A stretch of DNA of 64,000 nt, from assembly GCF_001485215.1 (NCBI RefSeq), contig NZ_BBWW01000001.1, positions 4,960,001 to 5,024,000 on the forward strand, written 5' to 3'. The stretch is from Leptolyngbya sp. NIES-2104. Its GTDB lineage: Bacteria; Cyanobacteriota; Cyanobacteriia; Leptolyngbyales; Leptolyngbyaceae. The notes below the pieces were generated by a model. It saw only the letters and a list, made by a program, of their open reading frames with translations. It ran no database searches and was not told where the DNA came from. The position numbers were made by a program, and so were the translations under genes. Below are positions 41,554-50,088 of this stretch, in pieces. Each line of letters starts with the position of its first letter. Position 1 is the first letter of the stretch.

Positions 41554-42573
41554 ATGTTTGGTCTAATTGGTCATCTTACAAGCTTGGAACACGCTCAGTC
41601 GGTTGCACGAGAGCTAGGGTATCCTGAATACGCGGATCAAGGGTTAGATTTTTGGTGTAGTGCTCCGCCTCAGATTGTCGATACAATCCGGGTCAAAAGC
41701 ATTACAGGTCAAGAAATCGAAGGGCGTTACGTTGAATCGTGCTTTTTGCCGGAAATGCTGGCAACACGTCGAATTAAAGCTGCGACTCGCAAGATCATTA
41801 ATGCGATGGCTCACGCTCAGAAACACGGCATCAATATCACTGCATTGGGCGGATTTTCTTCGATTATTTTTGAGAATTTCAATCTGGCGCAGATTCGCCA
41901 AGTGCGAAACGTGATGCTGGAATTTGAGCGATTTACGACAGGAAACACGCACACGGCTTATATTATTTGCCGTCAGGTCGAGCAAGCTTCTAAACAGTTG
42001 GGGATTGAATTATCGCAAGCTACCGTAGCGGTCTGTGGGGCAACGGGTGACATTGGTAGCGCAGTGTGTCGCTGGTTGAATTCCAAGACCGATGTGGCGG
42101 AATTGCTGTTGATTGCTCGAAATCAGGAACGATTACAGGAACTCCAAGCAGAATTGGGACGCGGTAAAATTCAAAGCTTAGAGGAAGCCCTACCGCAAGC
42201 CGATATCATTGTTTGGGTTGCTAGTATGCCAAAGGGTGTGGAGATTGAACCAACTCAGTTGAAACAGCCTTGTTTAATGATTGATGGGGGCTACCCGAAG
42301 AACTTGGGCAGCAAGGTGCAGCATCCAGGTGTGACTGTTCTCAATGGTGGCATCGTGGAGCATTCGCTAGATATTGACTGGCGGATTATGAGCATCGTCA
42401 ATATGGATGTTCCGGCACGTCAGTTGTTTGCGTGTTTTGCAGAATCGATGCTGTTGGAATTTGAGAAATGGCACACCAATTTTTCATGGGGACGCAATCA
42501 TATCACCGTGGAAAAAATGGAACAGATTGGTGGGGCATCGGTGAAACATGGGTTTCGTCCATTGTTGATTTAA
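41554..42573 (+). CDS. aar: Long-chain acyl-[acyl-carrier-protein] reductase
   Basis: 339 residues starting [20 protein letters not shown], the usual family start; the longer frame from 41410 would pass through the intergenic hairpin. The Rossmann motif is [17 protein letters not shown] (near residue 165), and the family's [13 protein letters not shown] and [11 protein letters not shown] blocks are present. The enzyme reduces acyl-ACP to fatty aldehyde with NADPH, feeding the deformylating oxygenase. It stands 145 bp downstream of ado. No good ribosome binding site precedes the start. It ends before a type C palindrome. Confidence 0.95.
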   Translation: MFGLIGHLTSLEHAQSVARELGYPEYADQGLDFWCSAPPQIVDTIRVKSITGQEIEGRYVESCFLPEMLATRRIKAATRKIINAMAHAQKHGINITALGGFSSIIFENFNLAQIRQVRNVMLEFERFTTGNTHTAYIICRQVEQASKQLGIELSQATVAVCGATGDIGSAVCRWLNSKTDVAELLLIARNQERLQELQAELGRGKIQSLEEALPQADIIVWVASMPKGVEIEPTQLKQPCLMIDGGYPKNLGSKVQHPGVTVLNGGIVEHSLDIDWRIMSIVNMDVPARQLFACFAESMLLEFEKWHTNFSWGRNHITVEKMEQIGGASVKHGFRPLLI

Positions 42574-42594
42574 TTGTTTTACCGCAAAATCCGG

Positions 42595-42622
42595 GTAGAG
42601 ACGCGATCGATCGCGTCTCTAC
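42595..42622. repeat. Type C palindrome (perfect 28-bp inverted repeat)
   Basis: GTAGAGACGCGATC is followed directly by its complement GATCGCGTCTCTAC. It lies between two convergent genes (aar and the gene ending at 42680) and could terminate both. A relative of it with a longer loop is at 499-549. Confidence 0.75.
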
Positions 42623-42679
42623 GTTTGGGTTAACGATCAATCGATCGCGAAAAATTTCATTGTTGTGCCGCCGCGCATC

Positions 42680-43078
42680 TCAAAATTTCAACACCTCATC
42701 GAGCAAATCTCTTGCCGCCTGCGCTTTCGTCAATGCTGACTGATGATCGCTGTGAGCACGAACTAATTTCGTCAGTCCACCGACTCCGGTTTTGAGTTGT
42801 TCTAGATCTTCGCCACTAACTAACTCTCCATCGAGCATTCGGAGCAATAACGGTTTAATATCTCCGACTTCTTGCCGAACTTTTTGCAGTTTCTCAACAG
42901 TACTCAGCAAGGTTTTCAGCGAATTCAAGATTTCATCAATGTCTTGACTGTCTTTTGCTCCATTCGACGCAGCTTCAGGTGTAGTCTCGACTTCTACCGC
43001 TTCTAATTCTTCTACAGGTTCTAACTCTTCATCGGGAGTGGCTTCGGAATCGGCAATTTGCGCTTTGGTACGTGGCAT
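42680..43078 (-). CDS. Small acidic protein, unknown function
   Basis: 132 residues. Residues 1-45 are strongly acidic and disordered (ATPDEELEPVEELEAVEVET); residues 47-130 are predicted helical with a coiled-coil flavour (EILNSLKTLLSTVEKLQKVR, LLRMLDGELVSGEDLEQL). There is no signal peptide or known domain. I do not recognise it. It is monocistronic and divergent from the exported methyltransferase at 43266. Confidence 0.65.
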   Translation of the reverse strand: MPRTKAQIADSEATPDEELEPVEELEAVEVETTPEAASNGAKDSQDIDEILNSLKTLLSTVEKLQKVRQEVGDIKPLLLRMLDGELVSGEDLEQLKTGVGGLTKLVRAHSDHQSALTKAQAARDLLDEVLKF

Positions 43079-43265
43079 CTGTGTGATCTCAATGATTATC
43101 TATGTGCGATCGATATCTAATTCTCGATCCAGTTCATTAAAACATTAGAGCTGCTTTGAGAATAAATTTCATCATTAGATTCACAAAATTGATCTCTATT
43201 TCGGTAGATGTGTTGAGAATGTCGATCGCGCTAAATCTTCCGAGAGTTGTAGTGAGGAAGTTGCT

Positions 43266-44153
43266 GTGCGTCGATCGCTTAAATTTCTGAGTGTTCTCGC
43301 TGCGCTGACGGTGGTTGCAGCCCCCATTCCCAAAATTCACGCTCAAGATGCTGAAAAGCCTGGATTGGGGAGTCCTGCGGTTCCTTATGTTCCCACGCCT
43401 GAAGAAGTCGTGATGGGAATGTTAGAGCTTGCGAATGTCGGACGCGATGACGTGGTTTACGATTTGGGATCGGGTGATGGCAGATTAGTGATTACGGCGG
43501 CTCAGAAGTTTGGAGCCAAAAAGGGAGTTGGAATTGAGATTAATTCGGGATTGGTGAACAAAAGTCGCGAGAATGCGAAAGAAGCGGGAGTTGGCGATCG
43601 CGTTCAATTTCTCAATCAAGATCTCTTTCGATCGGACTTCCGAGAAGCGACAGTCGTCACGCTTTACTTATTGCCGCGAATCAATCTAGAACTGCGTCCG
43701 AAGCTTTTGAGCGAACTCAGACCGGGAAGCCGCGTTGTGTCTCATGCCTTTTCGATGGGCGATTGGCAGCCGGACAAGCGAGTGACGGTAGATAATCGCA
43801 CTGCCTATCTCTGGATTATTCCGGCACAAGTTGAAGGTGCTTGGACAGGAACGCTTTCGACGCAATCGGGACAATCAATTCCTTATCGAATGCAGATTAA
43901 GCAATCGTTCCAAAATGCAAGAGCGACCGCAGAAATCGGAGGCACAACGGTGAGTTTGCCGCAGATTAAGTTAGTGGGCGATCGCTTATCGTTCGAGCAT
44001 CGTCAGAAAGTGAATGGTCAAGAGATGCGCGTTCGTGTGAATGCTCAAGTGGTGAACAATTCACTACAAGGGACGGCTGAAGTGTTGAGTGCAAATTCAA
44101 CCGAAACCTTTGCAATGACTGGAACACGAGCTTCAACCAATCAAGGCGGATAA
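43266..44153 (+). CDS. Class I SAM-dependent methyltransferase with signal peptide
   Basis: 295 residues from a GTG start with GAGGAAG upstream. Residues 1-25 (LKFLSVLAALTVVAAPIPKI, then HAQ) form a signal peptide. Residues 45-190 are a Rossmann methyltransferase: VVYDLGSGDGRLVITAAQKF (SAM-binding motif I), GVGIEINSGLVNKSR (acidic residue for the SAM ribose). Residues 200-290 are an added beta domain that I do not recognise. A methyltransferase exported out of the cytoplasm lacks an obvious SAM supply; whether it binds SAM there is open. It overlaps the convergent gene by 21 bp. Confidence 0.8.
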   Translation: MRRSLKFLSVLAALTVVAAPIPKIHAQDAEKPGLGSPAVPYVPTPEEVVMGMLELANVGRDDVVYDLGSGDGRLVITAAQKFGAKKGVGIEINSGLVNKSRENAKEAGVGDRVQFLNQDLFRSDFREATVVTLYLLPRINLELRPKLLSELRPGSRVVSHAFSMGDWQPDKRVTVDNRTAYLWIIPAQVEGAWTGTLSTQSGQSIPYRMQIKQSFQNARATAEIGGTTVSLPQIKLVGDRLSFEHRQKVNGQEMRVRVNAQVVNNSLQGTAEVLSANSTETFAMTGTRASTNQGG

Positions 44154-45119
44154 ATCGATCGTGCCTGCAAAGTTGCCCTCTGGCGTGATCAAATTGCTGG
44201 TGACAATTCCTCGATCGAAGCTGATTGTGCCTTGGGTGTTAGCTAAGACTGTTCCGAAGTCTTGAACGAACTGCGGGAGGTTTAGAGTCGTTCTAACGGT
44301 TCCTAGACCTCCTGACGTGTCGATCGAGGCGATTCCATTTGTAAATGTCACCGTTCCAGAGCCACTTAGAGCATCTGTTACCGTTTCGGTCGCTAATGTA
44401 GATAAATCAAAGTTTGTGGCAAATGATCCAAGCGGAGTCGGAATGCTGAGAGTCGCTTGCCCATTATTGAATCCGATGTTTCCACTAAGAGCATTAATCG
44501 GCACTGCGATTTCTTCACCCTGTGACTGAGGAACGAGATCGAGAATGACTAGACCGTCATTGAAGTTCACCGCCCCAGGAATGCCGTTAAACGTGAAAGG
44601 AAACTGATCTTGTTCGCGAAAGTCGATCGACGAAAAATAGCTCCCTAGCGGTGTGGTCAAATTCGTGACTAAAGCACCATTGCCGAACTCGATCGTGCCA
44701 TCGATCGCACCAAACGGCGTTGGAATATCAACATCTAATTTGCCATCTGAAAACGGAACATTACCTGAAATGCTTTTAACAATGCCATCAGCAAAGCTGC
44801 TCACCGATTGCGAAAAAGAAGCCGTTCCGGTTAACGTTCCAGACGGTGTGGTGAGATTGCTCGTTACATTGCCTTGATCGAAGACCAGTGTACCTTGAAG
44901 CTGCTCAAGAGCCGTCGAAAGATCGGTTGTCAGTTGTGAAATTGAAACGGTATTATTTGTTTCTCCGTTTGGAGTATTAAAACGACTGGTTAACTGTCCA
45001 TTGTCAAACGTCAAAGTACCGCTGGACTGCCTCAGGGTGGGGAGACTCGGAAAAAGTGGAGCCGCGATCGACAACACTTCAGCCGTAAGCGGTGTAGCTA
45101 AAGTAGATGAATCTAACAT
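44133..45119 (-). CDS. Repeat protein of about eight beta-rich units, unknown function
   Basis: 328 residues made of repeats of roughly 35-45 residues, each with a core like GTLTFDNGQLTSRFNTPNGE: QGTLVFDQGNVTSNLTTPSG, SGNVPFSDGKLDVDIPTPFG, GTIEFGNGALVTNLTTPLG, GNIGFNNGQATLSIPTPLG and QGTISFDRGIVTSNLITPEG. No signal peptide is visible. The regular F-x-x-G and TP-x-G turns suggest a beta-solenoid or beta-sheet stack. I do not know the family. It shares its 3' end with the convergent methyltransferase gene. Confidence 0.6.
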   Translation of the reverse strand: MLDSSTLATPLTAEVLSIAAPLFPSLPTLRQSSGTLTFDNGQLTSRFNTPNGETNNTVSISQLTTDLSTALEQLQGTLVFDQGNVTSNLTTPSGTLTGTASFSQSVSSFADGIVKSISGNVPFSDGKLDVDIPTPFGAIDGTIEFGNGALVTNLTTPLGSYFSSIDFREQDQFPFTFNGIPGAVNFNDGLVILDLVPQSQGEEIAVPINALSGNIGFNNGQATLSIPTPLGSFATNFDLSTLATETVTDALSGSGTVTFTNGIASIDTSGGLGTVRTTLNLPQFVQDFGTVLANTQGTISFDRGIVTSNLITPEGNFAGTIDLSALIG

Positions 45120-45203
45120 GCGGAGAAGTTAAAGCCTGCGTCTGTACCTTATCAAGGCGATCCCGCGCAGATCTACCCCTAAAGATGTAGATCAAACCCA
45201 GGC

Positions 45204-46658
45204 TTATTTTGCTTCTGGTAAGGCATCATTCGATCGACGAGTCACAATCCACTCTGTGTTACCGACAATGTGATCATAGATTGCCGTAATTGCAATCACG
45301 CTCTTGAACACACAGTAGAACGGAATAAACAAACAATAGACCCAGAAATCTTTTGCTGATTGCTTCACTGAATCCGTTCGCACAATCCAAGCCGCTAAGG
45401 TTTGCAGCGGACCACTTGCCAGCGTCAAAATTGTCATTGTCCAGATGTATTCCGGGGCAATATTGGGGGCGTTAGAACCTGTCAACGCTAGACTAAACGT
45501 GATTGGAAACGCTTGTAAGGCAATGAAGTGGAAGCCTGCACTATAGACCAAAAGTAATGTCCAATAGAACTTTTGCCACCCATCGAGGCGCATCGTTTTT
45601 AGAATTGTTCCTTGATATTTCAGAGTCACTTCTAGCCAGCCTTGCGCCCATCGTTTCCGCTGGAACCAGAACGATCGCACATCCACAGGCGCGAGTTCAG
45701 TAACAACGATCGTGGGATCATGCACAATGTTATGCCCGCTTAGCAACGTTCTGAAGCTGGCATCAATATCTTCGGTCAACATCCGCGACGAAAACCCGAT
45801 GCGCTTTAGAACCGAAGTTCTCCAGTAGCCATTCGCACCACAAAACACGCCCGTATCTACCAATAGAGACTTGGCAGGGTGACTCACTCCATAGATACAT
45901 TCAAACTCCACCGCGATCATCCGCGTCATGAAGTTCACCTCTTGATTCCGAATCACGTTACGCCCTTGCACTGCACTGTATCGGTAATTCGACAACCAGC
46001 GCCATGCACGAGTAAAACAATCTCCCTGCGGATGATGGTCAGCATCTAGGATTCCGGTGATTTCGCCTGTAACGATTTCTAGGGCTGCATTAATGTTTTG
46101 CGCTTTCGATCGACTTCCCTCAACGCAAATCAATTTCAACGCCGGATATTGTTCTGCCATCCGCTCTAAGCGATCTTCCACGGAGAGCCGCTCCGGTCGG
46201 TTATACGCCAGAATCACCTCTAAACCGTCTTCAGGACGTTCCACCGTCTCTAGAATGTGTTCCAGCGTTTCAAGAATAATCTGCTGCTCATTGGGCAAAT
46301 ACGCCGCCACAATGAGCGAACATTTGGGAATATCACCTGGCGATCGCAATAATGGATAAAGCGGCTGAGTCCGAGGAGAGCGCATAAACCGCTGCACGAT
46401 TCCGAATCTTGGCATCTTGGACACATGACCCCGCCGATACGTCAGCGCGGTAGACACTGCCTCACCGATGACCACGATCGAGGTCACGAGATACAAAACT
46501 GGAATCAAAATGTGGAGAAACGACAGATCCCAGCCATTTTCCAAGATGAAGTAATACAGCACTGTGGGCAGACCGATCACGACCAGGTGCGTCAAAATGA
46601 TTTTGTCGAGGATCGGACCGAAGAGGTGAACGGGCTTGTGCAGCAGTCCCTTACGCAT
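45204..46658 (-). CDS. Membrane glycosyltransferase family 2 (cellulose/hyaluronan synthase-like)
   Basis: 484 residues with two N-terminal membrane segments (residues 15-75) and three or four C-terminal ones (residues 345-470). The GT2 catalytic motifs are present: GILDADHHPQGDCF (DxD), MLTEDIDASFRTLLSG (catalytic ED) and FWFQRKRWAQGWLEV (QxxRW). Such processive enzymes polymerise or extend beta-linked glycans at the plasma membrane. No cellulose-synthase partner genes are adjacent, so the product cannot be named. The promoter must be in 46659-46900. Confidence 0.88.
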   Translation of the reverse strand: MRKGLLHKPVHLFGPILDKIILTHLVVIGLPTVLYYFILENGWDLSFLHILIPVLYLVTSIVVIGEAVSTALTYRRGHVSKMPRFGIVQRFMRSPRTQPLYPLLRSPGDIPKCSLIVAAYLPNEQQIILETLEHILETVERPEDGLEVILAYNRPERLSVEDRLERMAEQYPALKLICVEGSRSKAQNINAALEIVTGEITGILDADHHPQGDCFTRAWRWLSNYRYSAVQGRNVIRNQEVNFMTRMIAVEFECIYGVSHPAKSLLVDTGVFCGANGYWRTSVLKRIGFSSRMLTEDIDASFRTLLSGHNIVHDPTIVVTELAPVDVRSFWFQRKRWAQGWLEVTLKYQGTILKTMRLDGWQKFYWTLLLVYSAGFHFIALQAFPITFSLALTGSNAPNIAPEYIWTMTILTLASGPLQTLAAWIVRTDSVKQSAKDFWVYCLFIPFYCVFKSVIAITAIYDHIVGNTEWIVTRRSNDALPEAK

Positions 46659-46905
46659 AACAGTTTTTTAACAACCTAAAAGGGTTCTTCATAGATAGAA
46701 ACCATGTGTTACAGAAGTTGTCAAATCCACGAAGGAGTAAAATTCGCGATCGAAGTCACTCAAAGCCTTTCTAGAGCTACTTTGAAGCAGACTCATAAAA
46801 ATGCTTAGGATGTAGAGCCGTTCTGATGTTTGATTTCTCTCGTAAACGGACAAATCCGGATCACGAGAGAACTTCACAAAGTTTCGGACAGATTACGGAA
46901 TTTTG

Positions 46906-46950
46906 ACAAACAAAACGGCTTTGCGAACAAAAACTTTTGCCACAAAGCCG
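46906..46950 (-). terminator. Terminator of the FKBP gene
   Basis: On the minus strand CGGCTTTG pairs with CAAAGCCG (46943-46950 and 46916-46923 on the plus strand), followed by TTTTGTTTG. It lies 26 bp past the FKBP stop codon. The remaining gap of 46659-46905 shows no supported gene and presumably holds the GT2 promoter. Confidence 0.65.
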
Positions 46951-46975
46951 CTAATTTTACGATTGATCAGTTTTA

Positions 46976-47404
46976 CTAACCGATTTCGACCAATTGGATA
47001 TCAAAAACTAAATCTTCGCCTGCCAAGGGATGGTTGGCATCCAAGGTAATGTCTGCTTCAGAAATATCTGTCACCACAACCGGAATCGTTTCACCAGAGG
47101 GCTGCCGAATCTCTAACTGCTGTCCGACTTCTGGGTGCATTTCTGGAGGCATTTGAGCGCGATCGACGACGACCACCATTTCTTCGCGATGCTCTCCGTA
47201 TGCTTGCTCGGCGGGAATCACTTCGGTTTTTTGATCTCCCGGACTCATTCCGACCACTGCTTTTTCAAAGCCTGGGATGATATTGCCATCTCCGATCGTA
47301 AATTCTAAAGGGTCGCCATTCGAGGATGAATCGAATACTGTACCGTCATCGAGCTTGCCTGTGTAGTGAACGCGGACGGTATCGCCTAATTTTGCCTGTG
47401 CCAT
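46976..47404 (-). CDS. FKBP-type peptidyl-prolyl isomerase (SlyD-like)
   Basis: 142 residues. KLGDTVRVHYTGKLDDGTVF, the FKBP core IGDGNIIPGFEKAVVGMSPG and then the inserted-in-flap domain (residues 70-125, HREEMVVVVDRAQMPPEM and LDANHPLAGEDLVFDIQLVE) mark the SlyD/FkpA-like class. It catalyses cis-trans isomerisation of prolyl bonds and can act as a chaperone in the cytoplasm. The His-rich metal-binding tail of SlyD is absent. Single gene with its own terminator. Confidence 0.93.
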   Translation of the reverse strand: MAQAKLGDTVRVHYTGKLDDGTVFDSSSNGDPLEFTIGDGNIIPGFEKAVVGMSPGDQKTEVIPAEQAYGEHREEMVVVVDRAQMPPEMHPEVGQQLEIRQPSGETIPVVVTDISEADITLDANHPLAGEDLVFDIQLVEIG

Positions 47405-47474
47405 AGTGAACTCTTTCGCATCGACAATTTACTTTAACAATAATGATTAAAAATGGAAGAACTCTAGGGTAGAG

Positions 47475-48989
47475 ATGATGCAGAATGCGGACGTGATTGT
47501 GATTGGAAGCGGAATTGGAGGACTCGTGGCGGGTGCGCTGTTAGCTCGATATGGAAAATCAGTGATGGTCTGCGAAAGTCATACAATTCCAGGGGGAGCC
47601 GTTCACAGTTTTTCTCGGCAAGGGTTTCACTTCGATTCAGGAGCATCGTTTTACTGTGGATTGAGCGACCCGAATTCTGTGAATCCGCTGCGTCAAGTGT
47701 TAGATGTCTTGGGCGAAACGGTCGAGGCTGTTCGTTACGATCCGTTTGGGCATTATCATTTTCCCGATGCGACGCTGCCCGTGTATGGAAATTTGGAGAA
47801 ATATCGATCGACGATTTCGCAAATTTCACCGCAAGGCGCGATCGAGCTAATCGAACTCGAAAAACGCTTTCTCAGTCTTTACGAGGGCTTGCGAGGCATT
47901 CCCACGTTGGCACTCAGAGCCGATTGGAAGTTAGCCCCGATTCTGATCAGTCGCTATCTGCCATCGCTCCTCAAACTGTTACCGAATCTCGGAATGATTC
48001 AAGCTTCGGTGGGTGACTTGATGGATCAGACTGTTCGTGATCCTTGGGTGCGGCGATTGCTCGATTTAGAATGCTTCTTGCTCTCTGGATTGAAAGCACA
48101 TGGCACGATCGCGCCTGAAGTTGCGTTTATGTTTGGGGAAAGAACGCGATCGATCATTGATTATCCGATCGGTGGAAGTGGTGCGATCGTGGATGCTCTA
48201 GTTCGTGGGCTGAAAAAGTGGGGCGGCACACTGAGATTAGGGACGCATGTTGAGAAAATTCTGATTGAATCTGGCAGAGTTCGCGGCGTTCGATTGCGAA
48301 ATGGAGAAGAATTAGCAGCCTCGATCGTGATTTCTAACGCCACAATTTGGGACACTTATACTCAGCTTTTAGAACCGAATGATCTTCCAAATGCTTATCG
48401 TCAAACTGCGCTGAAGACCCCTGCGATCGATAGCTTTATGCACCTGCACTTAGGCATCCGAGCAGACGGATTAGAACATCTCACTGGACATCATGTAGTG
48501 GTACATGACGATCGAGACATTACCGTCCCTGGAAATACCTGCATGATCTCAATCCCGTCCGTGTGGGATGCAAATCTAGCTCCTGAAGGACATCATGTGA
48601 TTCATGCCTATACATTAGAACCGTTTGAAGGTTGGGCGCGGGATTCGGGATATGAAGAAAAGAAGAAAGAGCGATCGCAATCATTGTTTCGAGCAGTTGA
48701 GAAGGTTATTCCAGATTTATGCGATCGCATTGTTCTAGAACTGATTGGAACACCGTTAACTCATGCTCGATATTTGCGACGGTATCAAGGAACCTACGGG
48801 GCAGGAATTCCAGCCGGACAAGGCTTGTTTCCGAGTTGTCACACGCCGATTCAGAATCTTTATCGAGTCGGAGATAGTACGATGCCAGGAATTGGAGTAC
48901 CTGCGGTTGCGGCTTCTGGAATTCTTTGTGCAAATACGATCGTTGATCCAAATCAACACTTGAATTATTTATTTTGCAAGGCGGATTGA
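47475..48989 (+). CDS. CrtH/CRTISO-like FAD-dependent carotenoid isomerase relative
   Basis: 504 residues. ADVIVIGSGIGGLVAGALLA and CESHTIPGGAVHSFSRQGFH are the Rossmann and FAD-binding motifs of the phytoene desaturase/CRTISO superfamily; the end reads NLYRVGDSTMPGIGVPAVAA, the family's C-terminal FAD motif. In cyanobacteria CrtH converts poly-cis to all-trans carotenoids. Homologues of this sequence class are also annotated as generic oxidoreductases, so I name it by similarity only. Two adjacent ATG codons are possible starts. Divergent from the FKBP gene with 70 bp between. Confidence 0.82.
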   Translation: MMQNADVIVIGSGIGGLVAGALLARYGKSVMVCESHTIPGGAVHSFSRQGFHFDSGASFYCGLSDPNSVNPLRQVLDVLGETVEAVRYDPFGHYHFPDATLPVYGNLEKYRSTISQISPQGAIELIELEKRFLSLYEGLRGIPTLALRADWKLAPILISRYLPSLLKLLPNLGMIQASVGDLMDQTVRDPWVRRLLDLECFLLSGLKAHGTIAPEVAFMFGERTRSIIDYPIGGSGAIVDALVRGLKKWGGTLRLGTHVEKILIESGRVRGVRLRNGEELAASIVISNATIWDTYTQLLEPNDLPNAYRQTALKTPAIDSFMHLHLGIRADGLEHLTGHHVVVHDDRDITVPGNTCMISIPSVWDANLAPEGHHVIHAYTLEPFEGWARDSGYEEKKKERSQSLFRAVEKVIPDLCDRIVLELIGTPLTHARYLRRYQGTYGAGIPAGQGLFPSCHTPIQNLYRVGDSTMPGIGVPAVAASGILCANTIVDPNQHLNYLFCKAD

Positions 48990-49080
48990 AAAATCAATTG
49001 ACAAAATATTCATGTGTAAAGCCGCATAGCCAGATACGCTAAGATCGACACTGCAAGCTTCTTCAGCACAGATTAAAGGT

Positions 49081-49281
49081 ATGAAAATCAAAGCAGTTAT
49101 TTGGCAAGAAGATGATGTGTGGTGTGCTTCTGTACCTGCTCTCCCTGGTTGCCATACTTGGGGAGAGAGTTACGAGCATTTATTAGAGATGCTTGAAGAT
49201 GCGGTTCAAGGCTGGTTAGAAGTTGCAACTGAACGAGAAGAACTTGAGCCAGAAAAGCGATTGATCGAGCTAACTCTATGA
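49081..49281 (+). CDS. hicB: HicB-family antitoxin, copy 2
   Basis: 66 residues: KAVIWQEDDVWCASVPALPG, then CHTWGESYEHLLEMLEDAVQ and GWLE are the compact HicB fold. It overlaps hicA by four bases (ATGA), so the pair is translated together. A TTGACA (48998-49003) lies upstream with no good -10 partner. It is only 27% or so alike to copy 1 by eye, so the two modules are not recent duplicates. Confidence 0.88.
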   Translation: MKIKAVIWQEDDVWCASVPALPGCHTWGESYEHLLEMLEDAVQGWLEVATEREELEPEKRLIELTL

Positions 49282-49487
49282 AATCAATTTCTGGCAAAAC
49301 GCTTTGTAAGATTGTTGAGCGAAATGGCTGGGAGCTAAAGCGAGTCACTGGTAGCCATCATATTTACGCTAAAGAAGGAAGCGATATTATTCTTTCTATT
49401 CCTGTTCATAGTAATCGAGATTTACCGAAAGGCGCTTTGAGAAGCATTATGAAAGATGCTGAACTCGCAGAAGAAGATTTGGAATAA
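49278..49487 (+). CDS. hicA: HicA-family toxin, copy 2
   Basis: 69 residues: SISGKTLCKIVERNGWELKR, VTGSHHIYAKEGSDIILSIP (SHH contains the catalytic His) and NRDLPKGALRSIMKDAELAE. It is an mRNA-cleaving toxin. The order antitoxin-first is as in copy 1, but on the opposite strand. Confidence 0.9.
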   Translation: MKSISGKTLCKIVERNGWELKRVTGSHHIYAKEGSDIILSIPVHSNRDLPKGALRSIMKDAELAEEDLE

Positions 49488-49539
49488 CGGTTTACTCATT
49501 GAACAAGATCGCTTGCTATTTAATTAAGAGCAACCAACA

Positions 49540-50001
49540 TTAGATGGATTCAGGATTGAAATCAATGAGTTCACGAGTGGCATAAGTCCCGATCGGACTC
49601 CACAACAAGTAAGGCACCAACAACACAGCCGCCAGCGGAGAAATGGGAAAAACCACGATCGCTAATCCATATCCCAACACCGCGCCCAACCCGCCGATCA
49701 CAGTCCCGATCGCTAAACTCTGAAGCCGTAACGTAACCGGAATATAAGCAACTGTGACCACTTCCACAAGCAGGTAGAATCCTAGAATCAACCAAGTCTT
49801 GAAGCTTCCTGGATCGGCTCTCCACACGAGCCATGCAGAAATCGCGCCACAGGTAAAAATCACCGTCCAAATCACCGGAATCGCAGGCTCAACGATCGCT
49901 AACCAGCGCGGCAAATCCAACCGTTTCACCCAGCGAATGTCTTCTTTAGGTCGAATGAGAAAGCTTCCCAGTGACACCAACAGGGTGACGATCGCAATCA
50001 T
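49540..50001 (-). CDS. TspO/MBR-related membrane protein
   Basis: About 153 residues with five hydrophobic segments, the TspO topology. WLAIVEPAIPVIWTVIFTCG and LLVPYLLWSPIGTYATRELI near the C-terminus resemble the translocator protein family that binds tetrapyrroles and cholesterol. The ATG at 50001 (MIAIVTLLVSLGSF) is chosen over a TTG 15 bp upstream. It is adjacent to, but 88 bp upstream-separated from, the APC permease gene on the same strand. Function in porphyrin or stress response is family knowledge. Confidence 0.7.
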   Translation of the reverse strand: MIAIVTLLVSLGSFLIRPKEDIRWVKRLDLPRWLAIVEPAIPVIWTVIFTCGAISAWLVWRADPGSFKTWLILGFYLLVEVVTVAYIPVTLRLQSLAIGTVIGGLGAVLGYGLAIVVFPISPLAAVLLVPYLLWSPIGTYATRELIDFNPESI

Positions 50002-50088
50002 GATTCCAGCGTTCAATGAATGATTCCTAACTCTGCGCCTTGACGATAACGAACTAATCGTCAGCGCTTCTTGTATCCACAGGCAGAA

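Noticed and set aside
43137-43346. A 69-codon minus-strand frame overlapping the methyltransferase start
   Set aside because: It overlaps the signal-peptide-coding part of a better-supported gene and has no similarity.
46689-46877. A 62-codon minus-strand frame upstream of the GT2 gene
   Set aside because: No similarity or start signals; it occupies what should be the GT2 promoter region.
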